From Oncomelania hupensis (Eukaryota; Mollusca; Gastropoda; Littorinimorpha; Pomatiopsidae): a stretch of DNA of 64,000 nucleotides. The DNA lies in NCBI GenBank assembly GCA_036898135.1, contig CM072512.1:13870425-13934424 (forward strand). The letters run 5' to 3'. Within the stretch, counting starts at the first letter, position 1, and each line of letters opens with the position of its first letter. The notes under the pieces were generated by a model. That model did no database searches, was not told where the DNA came from, and saw only the letters and a program-made list of their open reading frames with translations. The position numbers and the translations under genes are program-made. This document shows positions 1 through 9,897 of this stretch, in pieces.

Positions 1-290
1 ACTGTAAAAACAGAGAAACAAAGGCAAGCTATCTTGTATTTTATGCGTTCAGCAACTGGTAGCCAATGGAGTCTGTGTAGCAAAGGAGTAATGTGTTCAC
101 GGAGGTTTGAACGGAAAATGATGCGTGCAGCAGAGTTTTGAACTTTCTGTAGGGGATCAAGTGCAGATTGGGGTAAGCCAGCCAAGAGTGAATTGCAGTA
201 ATCCAATCTAGATAGGATGCATGATGTAACTAAGGTTTTAGTTGCTTCAACAGTAAGATAGCGACGGATGGAACTTATTCTCTTTAGTTC
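1..290 (-). mobile_element. LINE (non-LTR) reverse transcriptase C-terminal fragment
   Basis: Read on the minus strand, the first 290 bases encode the region after the RT catalytic core of a CR1/Jockey-like LINE. It has the family hallmarks SRLDYCNSLLAGLP, LQKVQNSAARII and LHWLPVAERIKYK. The frame is open through this stretch but is cut by the window edge downstream and by a (TGA)n tract upstream, so this is a fragment. Family assignment rests on these motifs; the exact clade was not determined. Confidence 0.8.
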
Positions 291-293
291 AAA

Positions 294-369
<76 letters not shown>
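294..369. repeat. (ATG)n microsatellite
   Basis: About 25 uninterrupted trinucleotide units directly abut the LINE fragment on its left. Confidence 0.95.
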
Positions 370-487
370 CTTGATTGATGAATGCTATTAGAGGACACTG
401 GTTTCTATGAAATAGAAGCACACTACTAACTCGAATTGCCGGTACTTCTAATTACAACTTGAACAAGAATAAAATAACGTTTGCCTC

Positions 488-574
488 ATTTACGAGTGTG
501 CTGGTCCTGATTTGGCTTGGAAGAGTCCGCTGGACCTAAAGCAATAATCTTGTATTGTATTGTATTTACGAGTG
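488..574 (+). mobile_element. 5'-truncated R570 retroposon, 65 bp, with target-site duplication
   Basis: Bases 499-563 match only the 3' end of the R570 family (see 28,330-28,897): 'gtcctgatttggct', then 'ggacctaaagcaataat', then a short (TTGTA)n tail. The 11-bp sequence ATTTACGAGTG flanks it at 488-498 and 564-574. Truncation at the 5' end plus target duplication is the signature of target-primed reverse transcription. Confidence 0.8.
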
Positions 575-1058
575 CTCTTAACTGCTTACGAACAGGATTT
601 CTCATTTTTCGCGGGAAGATTTTCCTTAATGGGACTATTACAGAAAATAATAATCGTATTGTTATTTATTTTATTTTTTTTTGTTATAGGATTGTTACCT
701 GAATAAATACGTCGACGCGTGGTTGCTCTATTGTTTATTAGATTGGAAAGAAACAAGAATAACTGGGTTGCTTAACGTTGAAAGATTGCAAGAAACGCAT
801 AATAAGAACAACAGATCCACTTTTTTTTGTCACCATATATTGTTTTTAAATCTATTGAACCCGGAGTTCACACAATACTAGTTTGATAGCAATGACAGTA
901 ATTCTCTATGGATTCATTTATTTAACTTTATTATTAAAGGTTGAAAGTCTTGAATATTTGTTTCCTCGGGTTATTGATCTGGGCACTCGTACAGTTTGAT
1001 AAAGTAAGGTCGGGGCATGTTTTGTCGAATTTAACTGTAAAGCAGAGAACAGGGCTAG

Positions 1059-1062
<4 letters not shown>

Positions 1063-1138
<76 letters not shown>
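1063..1138. repeat. (CT)n microsatellite
   Basis: About 38 perfect CT units. The apparent Ser-Leu frame through it is an artefact of the repeat. Confidence 0.95.
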
Positions 1139-1142
<4 letters not shown>

Positions 1143-1248
1143 TACTAGCCATGGACTTTTAACTGTTCCAGTCTTTTATGGACATCAACGTCGCTCACCT
1201 TCTCTCACAGCACGCTCTTTATACTGGCTACTTAGTGCATATTATAGC

Positions 1249-1252
1249 CATT

Positions 1253-1306
<54 letters not shown>

Positions 1307-1320
1307 GTCGTCGTCGTCGT
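1249..1320. repeat. (CAT)n followed by (CGT)n microsatellite
   Basis: A CAT run changes into a short CGT run at about 1,305, a compound trinucleotide tract upstream of the RASD gene. Confidence 0.9.
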
Positions 1321-1420
1321 CGGTAACGACATGTTGCTCAGCTGCTTTACATTCTATCATTTTCATGTCAGCAAAACTATTCAATTTTAATCAAATTAAT
1401 AATGAACCATTTTCTTTCGT

Positions 1421-1603
1421 GTGTGTGTGTGCGTGTATGGGTGTGTGTGCGTGTGTGTATGTGTGTTCAGCCCGAAGGCGGAAGGTGGAGGAGAAAGGGC
1501 TGTGAAGCAGACGACGGTTCTGAGTGATCCTGCGCGACGATTGGACGAGCGGAACGTGACGTGTGGTTGCCTTGGTTTCGTGTACGGCAGTCAGCAGCCC
1601 AAC
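1421..1603 (+). promoter_or_regulatory. Putative 5' UTR of the RASD-like gene, behind a (GT)n tract
   Basis: A GT-rich tract (about 1,421-1,469) ends in 'tgtgttcag' and is followed by GC-richer unique sequence up to the ATG at 1,604. The last 130 bases are plausible 5' UTR. The AG at 1,469-1,470 could be an acceptor for an upstream non-coding exon. I see no convincing TATA box, and the transcription start cannot be placed from sequence. Confidence 0.35.
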
Positions 1604-1678
1604 ATGGCGCTGCTGGAACAGGCCAACAACGCTCCGCCGGAGAACTGCTACAGGCTGGTCATTTTGGGCTCCGCTAAG
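1604..1678 (+). CDS. RASD1: RASD-like gene, coding exon 1
   Basis: Encodes 25 residues, from MALLEQANN to VILGSAK. It ends at AAG|GTAAGC in phase 0, inside the P-loop. Confidence 0.92.
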
Positions 1679-2728
1679 GTAAGCCTACACACTAATAGAT
1701 ATACTTTCTGTTCTTTCTGTTTCGTGTCATTGGCCAAAGATTCAGCATGCACGCCCTTAGGCCCTGTCAAAATATGCCTTATTCGGAGATGGGAGGTGAC
1801 TCGTCTTTTTGTTTTGTTTTTAGTTACCTAGAATTATCCGGGCGGACATCTCCTCTCAGAACACTATGAAAGCTACCCCGAGCTGCAAGCTTTTCTTCGG
1901 GAAAGGTGGGTGGTGGTATCCTTGCAGTGCAAGGCCGAACTAGCGGAGGATTGCAACTAGGATTGCAACTGAAATCCACCTTTCAGTTGATCCGGCAGGT
2001 TTGATGGAAGACAGAGCAGAAATTATAGGCGAGAAACTGTGATCCTTGGCAAAGACTCTTAGACTGTCCGCCCAACTCTGGGCGCAACATGCAGGCAATC
2101 CGGCCAAAGTTGTTTCCCCTCAAATTTCCGAACATGGTCTATTCAGAATTGTCTGGGGATCTTTTTATTCATACCGACGTTTGGGTTTTCTTTCGGTAGT
2201 TTACAATGGGCTAGTTTCCACTATAAACAAGCGACTTTGGCGCTAGCTGAGTGTCAGGATCTATCAAGCTTAGGCTGTAAGTAAGATATAAGACTTTTTT
2301 GTTTGGTCCAAAGGCTTAAATTGGTCAAGTTGGGGTGGCCTATAGGAGTTCAGTGGATAGTGTACTGGTTTCCTACGCGGAAGGCCGCGGGTTCGAACAC
2401 TGCAGGTGACGAGCTTATGGTACGAGACTTTCAGGTCACCGAGGGTTTTCTCCGGGTACTCCGGTTTCTTTCCTGCCTTTAATTGTATTGGATGCGGTCT
2501 GTCCCAATTTTTTTCTCAAAAATACATTTTGATTTCCTTTCCATTTTGATTTTTTTTTTCATTTTGTAATAGCGACCTGCCTTTACACCACTTGTTTGAG
2601 TGATGAATGTGTGTTTGTTGTTTATGTATTGTATGAGTGACTATAACATGTGAGCATGTGTGTTGGTTACAGATCAGCGAGCTTTGAGACTGATTTAGGA
2701 ATAAGCCGCGTATAGCATCCATTATTAT

Positions 2729-2778
<50 letters not shown>

Positions 2779-2783
2779 TAGTG

Positions 2784-2879
<96 letters not shown>

Positions 2880-4254
2880 GATATTGTTTCCGGCCATGCC
2901 CTCTACATCCTGTGACACTAGTCTTGCATTGGAATCGGCGTTGCTTTCGAGATCGATTGCCTCCATAACTTTAGTAGCAAGCCCGATAAGGGCAAAAGGT
3001 CTATCCGCAAACAGTATTTTCACCTGCTGAGGCCGGCTATTGCGGTCTCCGTGGAGGTGGTAAATGGGTGACGAAGTGCTGTCCGAAGTCAACGATGAAA
3101 AACAAACTGATGCTTCTCCAGACGGACGTTTGCAGCAAGGCTCTGCGCTTCGGGGAAAAACATACTGTATTGTATACATTACAGCCACCCAGATAAATAG
3201 ATACTCAGTGCTTATAGGGTCCAGCGGACTCAACCACCCGGACCAACCAATACACGTGGTATTTTCAATGAACTACAATATAGACAGGAGCTCGATAACC
3301 CTGTCAAAAATGCGATCTAATGGAGATGTGAGCTGCAAAACAAGGGCAAGGGGACATAACTGCAGCTAAGGCGAGCAATACTGAGCGATATTTTAGAAGG
3401 GGGGTAACCCTGTCAGATCGACTCTGTATTGTGGCGAGCAGCTGTCGATCATTGAATTGTGTCATTAGTCATTCGCCTGTTAGTAGTTTAGGAAGAGATA
3501 AAACCCAACTAAACAAAAACCCGTGCTAAAAAAGCTGTTCGATTTATTTCACAGCTCTCCGTCACTGTCTCTTTGTCTCTGGTCTCTGTCTCTCTCTCTC
3601 TCTCTCGTAAAACCATGGGTTAATGATCAGTCTCCTATAGCTGTTGTAGTTTAACAGAAATGGACGAATTCTTTACCGAGCTGCTGAAGCGAAACCACGA
3701 TATTGGAAAAGTGATCTGTGGAGGCGGTACAAGAACTCGATTTTCTATGCTACCCCAAAAAAATATATATATATATTAAAAATATATATTAAATATATAT
3801 ATATCATGGTGGGCTTAGGAGGAGGGAGAAAGGACAGGGGGCGCTGGAACTGCACAACTTTAAGCTGACTTGTGAAAACAGATCATGCAGCTTGGAGATA
3901 GGCTAAAAACAGCGAACTCTTGTATTTAAAAACGATAGGGATGGCAGAAGGTGTCATTAAACACACACACACACACACACAAACAGAAAGAAAAAGACCC
4001 GTGTCGAGGAATACAGACCTAGAACATGAGCCGTGAACTGGTTTGTAGAACTGTAGCCTACATGGGGATGGACAAGATGAGGTAGGGGGCGGGTCAAGAG
4101 TCTGGGTGCGGGGATGGGGATGAGGGGTTTGATGAATTGATGCAAGTTTGAAAGAGAAGGAAAAAAAAAAGAATCGTAGCGCTGCGATGATGAAGGCCTA
4201 AATCATGTGATCAATCCATACAATTCCAACATACGTTTTTAGAGAGAGAGAGAC

Positions 4255-4287
<33 letters not shown>

Positions 4288-4898
4288 CAGAAAAGAGAGA
4301 GAGAGAGAGAGAAGACAGACAGACACAGAAAAACAGACAGACAGTCAGGAAAAGCATAGCACTGTTATGCACATCGATCCGCTATAAATTTTCAACATTA
4401 GCTTAAAGGAACTTAACCCAATATGACCACTCAATGATAAAAAATCTTTCAACAACAAAAATAACTCTTTCGGAAGTATAGTTTGTTTTTTTCATGAAAA
4501 CTTTCCGTAGTGTTTGTGCCTATTAATAGTAACAGCCGTTGGCTAGCCAGTCAACATTCTGGTGCTAAAAATAGCAGCTACCAAAGCCCGTAAAAGACAT
4601 AACCAATTAGCCTCGTTATTCGCTCAGAAATAGGGACAAAGGTCACGCGGTTATGCCATTCGAGGGTACCTTTATCACTTCCTGTCAGAACCGAACTTGA
4701 AAATTCAAACTTGAGCCGTTGGGTTGACTCACTTCGTCATTGTGTAATGTGATAACAGTGCCCCTACGACCTCCGAGTTACGGGATAGGATAGGATAGGA
4801 TAGGATAACAGTGCGAATTTTAAGGTAAACCCGTTTTCTCCAACAGTTAACAAAGCCTTAAAAGTGGGGCCTTTTTAAGTTTCAGTAGTAACGAGAGC

Positions 4899-4930
<32 letters not shown>

Positions 4931-5043
4931 AAGAGAGGAGAGAGAGACATAAATATAAGTTTCAGTAGTAAAGAGAGCGAGAGAAAAAAAAAGAGAGAGG
5001 AGAGAGAGATATAAGTTTCAGGAGTAAAGAGAGCGACAGAGAT

Positions 5044-5074
<31 letters not shown>

Positions 5075-5745
5075 TGGTGATTCCCCCCACTATCGGTTCG
5101 TTCCCAACAAACTTTTAAATTTACGTTATAATGGGTGAGTGGGGGGAAAGAAGTGGGAAAGGAGGGCGGAGAGGGGGGTGGGGAGAGGAAGTGACGGCAT
5201 GACCGTTATGATGAATCGTTATCTGCGATCACACAATACGGTCTGCGCAAACTTCTGTTTTGTTTTTTTCCAAAGCCTGACAAATCTGTCCCCGGAGCTG
5301 CTGCGTCGAGAGCTGCAGTAAGATCGAAACCTAGTGTAGCTGGGGCTTGTGTGTGGCGTGTTAAAGATCAACTCTCAGAGGATCAAAGGGAGTAAATGTC
5401 ACCAGAGGCCAAGAGTACTTTGTGTGTGTGGATATATTCAGGAAAAGGAAGAGAAGAAGAAGAAGAAGAAAAAAGAAGAAGAAGAAGGAAGATGAAGAAA
5501 GAAGAAGAAGGAGGATGAGAAAAGAAAGAAAAAATTAAAAAGAATTAGAAGAAGCAAAACTGTAAGAAAGAAGAAGAAGAAGGAAGAAGAAAAATAAGGC
5601 TGAGGAGGAGGAGGAGAAAAAAACAACAAATTAAAAGAGTTAGAAGAAGTAAAAGAGAACGAAAGAAGAAGATAGAAGGAGGAAGAAGAAAGAAGAAGAA
5701 GAAGAAGAAGAAGAAGAAGAAGAAGAAGAAGAAGAAGAAGAAGAA

Positions 5746-5797
<52 letters not shown>

Positions 5798-6058
5798 GTG
5801 GTGATGATGATGACGAATAAGGAGGAGGGGGAGAAGGAGGAGAAAAGAACAAAAAATAAAAGAGAAGAAGTAAAAGAGAAAGAAAAAAGAAGGAGGAGGA
5901 GGAGGAGGATAAATTTTTTTTAAAGTAAAAGAAGTTAAAGATGAAGAAAGAAGAAGAAGAAGAAGACGAAGAAGAAGAAGCAGAAGAAGAAGAAGAAGAA
6001 GAAGAAGAAGAAGAAGAAGAAGAAGAAGAAGAAGAAGAAGCAGAAGAAGAAGAAGAAG

Positions 6059-6090
<32 letters not shown>

Positions 6091-6138
6091 TCAGAAGAAG
6101 AAGAAGTAGCAGAAGAAGAAGAAGAAGTAGAAGCAGAA

Positions 6139-6170
<32 letters not shown>

Positions 6171-8943
6171 AGGAAGAAGAAGAAGTAGCAGAAGAAGAAG
6201 AAGAAGAAGAAGAAGAAGAAGAAGAAGAAGAAGAAGAAGGAAGAAGAGGAAGAAGAAGAAGAACAAGAAGAACAAGAAGAGAAAGAGAAGTGAACAGAAA
6301 TTAATAGGGTTTTCAAAACTGTATTTCTTCAGCGTTATGCGTATTGTATGGTATAATATCCCAGCTCCATGTACCTTTTTGTTACCAATAAGCAATTTCA
6401 AACTCGATTACCCAGTCAGGTCTAACGCCTAGGGAGTACTATAAGATGGGGCAAGTCACGCCTTTCAAAATTGCACGTCAACGAGATACAGGTCGGAGAA
6501 ATATTTATTTTATGCTATATCATAATTATTGGTATTTTACATGATAAAAGTTCAAGATAAGATTTTTTTAAATAAAAATTCGAAATTTAAAAAAAGTATT
6601 TTTTCTGTCGACGTTGTGAGCCTGGTCTTTAAGAGGAGACGGCATTAAGGGAGATGGTGAAGGTTGAAAGGGTGGTGTTAATGGTGGTGGAGGGGAGAGA
6701 GGGGCGGGAGGAGGGCGGTGATGCAGTCGGTATCTTATGATTGATGACAGCACGATAAGAAATCTGCTGGATAAACATCCAGATTATTTAATAACGATTC
6801 AGATTTCTGGTGTGTGTTTTGGAAGGATTTAGAGGAAGGGGGAGGGAGGGAGGAAGGGAGGAAAATAAAAAGCTCCTTTGATATAACAGGAATTGTGCAG
6901 CAGATATGGCTTGAGGAGAGGAGAGGTAGGGGTTGGAGAATTAGAAGGAAAAAAAAGAAAGAGCTTACTCTTATATAGCGCACTTACAAGCTCAGAGAGC
7001 TTCTCAAAGCGCTGGCCACTACTATCCAGCAATCACAAAAATAGTTTGCTGAAGTCAGGATTCGAACCCACGTCGCCCGAGACGCACGTACACTAGTCTG
7101 ATTTTTAAAAAAACAAACAAACAAACAAATCTAATAATAAGCGGTTCTGTGCTTTCTGTTTGCCGCTGCAGGGGTTTTGCTTTGTCGCAGTGGACAGGTT
7201 CAAAGGAAAGGAGGGGGAGGGGAGGGGGGAGGGGAGGGGGAAGGGGAATGAGGAGCGCGCTTACTCAGTGGTGAAACTCGACAACAAAACAATGGAAGCG
7301 TTGAAATGGTAAACGAGAAAATTGCAGGCAGTGGTTTACAATTTCAAAGTTGACGGCTAGGAATGCCGAAAAAAAAGACTTGCACAGGCAAAGCAACCTC
7401 GTACTTCTTCGAATGAGAGTTTAAACCGAGGTCTAGCCTATGCACGCATGCATTCCGTTGCACTGACATTTAAAGATTCTGACACTCATCATGTCTGTGC
7501 TTCAGTCAGTCTTATTAGTGGCCAAAGACGTGACACAACGGCATACTAGGCTTGATGCACGGTTTGCATCGTTTAGGCAGACATGTCTGTTTGCATCTTG
7601 ACTTCGGCCAGACCCTCGAGCTAGCAGTTTTTGAAGCGGTAACTGCGCTGTATAAGAACAATACTAATTACTAATTTTGCTTGTTCGTGTCCAGGTGGGC
7701 AAAACAGAAGCCAGACCCTCGAGCTAGCAGTTTTTGAAGCGGTAACTGCACTGTATAGGAACAATACTAATTTACTCTTTTTGCTTGTTCGTGTCCAGGT
7801 GGGCAAAACAGCGCTGGCCCAGAGATTTCTGTTCAACCGCTACGACGACAACTACACGCCCACCATCGAGGATTTCCATCGCAAAGTTTACCGGATCAGG
7901 GGTGTGCCCTACAGGCTGGACATCCTGGATACGTCAGGGATACACCCGTTCCCCGCCATGAGAAGGCTGTCGTTTATTACGGGTGGGTAGGCCTATTCAT
8001 TCACCGGTAACAATTCACTCTACCGCGTCAAGTATTCGGACTTTAAAGATCCTGACGCCCATGTCCTAGGCGGGTGAGTGCCAGCGACATAAAAACACCC
8101 AGCAAGCACTAGGACCCTTCTCCCCTCATCCCAGGATTTATGCTCAGTGGTCCGGTGCGTCATACGATGCGCCTTTGGTTCTGTATCCACCAGCGCCTTG
8201 AGCTGCTCTTAAGATGGAAAAGGGACATAATTATATCACTACCGCCATGGTATTGAGCGACTTTTGGACGGGAGATAATCCTGCGGACGTTTCACGCCAC
8301 TAATGTTACGGCGTGGAATAGCTGCAGCAAAGTACACAGTCTCAAGGGAAAGCAACAACATGACCGTTTGGCACTACAGTGCCGAGCGTACGAAGAAGAG
8401 GAGGTTCGGTTTTAAACAACCGCAACAATATGTAGATCTAGATAGAATTAATCGGATACTCCTCAGACATACGGTTGCGCGCTGTCGGTGGGGTTCCGGG
8501 GGGTCATCTGTGGCCTACACCGCCAAAATTGTAAGTTGATGGGTGAGGCGGATGTGTTTCCATTTAAACTTTTTTTTTCTTCAAGGTTAGAGTCCTCTGT
8601 CCTTTAAAGTGAACCTGTCCCCTTTGGATCAGAATATCGAATGCGAACACTTTTTAATAGGCTACAATGATCAGAAGAATGGGAAATTAGGGTTTTCTCC
8701 GGGTACTGCGGTTTCCTCCCCTCCTTCAATAAAGCTATTGGATGCGGTCAGTCTAAAATTTCACAACTAAAAATGTGATTTCCTTTACATCTTTTAAGAG
8801 CGACTTGACTTTACACCGCATGTTTGAGTGATGATTGTGTGTTCGTTTTGCATGGAGTGTCTGTAACATGTGAGCATGTATGTTGGTTACAGATCGCCGC
8901 GCTTTGAGTTTGATGTAGGAAAAAGGCGCGTATTGCATCCAGT

Positions 8944-9018
<75 letters not shown>

Positions 9019-9844
9019 TATACAGCGCTTTTCCTAATGACAGATCTGTTGAAAGACTATCTGCTTATGTTGTCGTACAGTTTTGGATTACAGTTTTTGA
9101 GAAATTTCAATCCAAACCTCACCTCCGAGCAGTATCTAAAATGTGTTTTGCTATAATCATGACATACATGACTTCGCTCCATGTGTAAAAACGTGATCGT
9201 GGTAACTCACCACAGTATATACAGACACTAATCTTAACTGCTGACTGTAGAAGCTACAGCCTCTCTCGCACGTTTAGTAGGTTATCCAACACACTGCCTA
9301 TATACTTTAGTTAACGCTAACCCTCATGGCGTTAAGGAGTTTCCGCGTGTCCAAAAGATTTTGACCCAATAATGTGAACAAATAAACTCTTTAATGATTT
9401 ACGAAATGAATGTACTGAAAACATTGTTTAGTGCGCGCCTCGGACGGCGTGAAATGTGTCCTGTATCGGCAAGCTGCTCTTGAGATGAAAAAGCGTCATG
9501 GAAGAACGATTTTAAACATTGCTGCTGCATTTTTATCTCCTTTATTCCGTTCTTAATATCGTCTTCTTCTATGATCTAGTACTAAGAGCAGGCATTTGAA
9601 GCAAAGAAAAGGTAGTCAGACAAACTTTAAGTTTGAACGGACGCTTTGAAACTATGGGTAACAGTTTTCAGCCCGCCCTTGCTGTAGAATTTGTCAGTTT
9701 ATTTTTCTGCGTTTTAGCGAAACCTACTCGCCTACTTTGCAAAACAGAAGCATCCTAGCTTTGAACCTAGTGGTTTGTCGAAAGCAAGTGTCTAAATTTC
9801 AAAAGCAACCGATGTAAATAAGGTGGCAGCATTAGTTGAGTTAC

Positions 9845-9897
<53 letters not shown>

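Noticed and set aside
1421..1603. Upstream N-terminal extension of RASD from the GT tract
   Set aside because: The frame is open but has no ATG before 1,604 in this stretch and reads Cys-Val repeats from (GT)n.
2667..3233. 188-codon minus-strand ORF with Asn, Tyr and Thr runs
   Set aside because: Runs come from the (GTA)n/(GTT)n SINE tail; the rest has no recognisable domain.
5438..6432. Long open frames of 150-290 codons on both strands
   Set aside because: They are polyLeu, polySer, polyGlu and polyHis readings of (GAA)n/(GAT)n DNA; no start context, splice site or domain.
7781..7990. Treating the 7,781-7,990 ORF as a separate small gene
   Set aside because: It is exon 2 of the RASD gene read into flanking intron on both sides.
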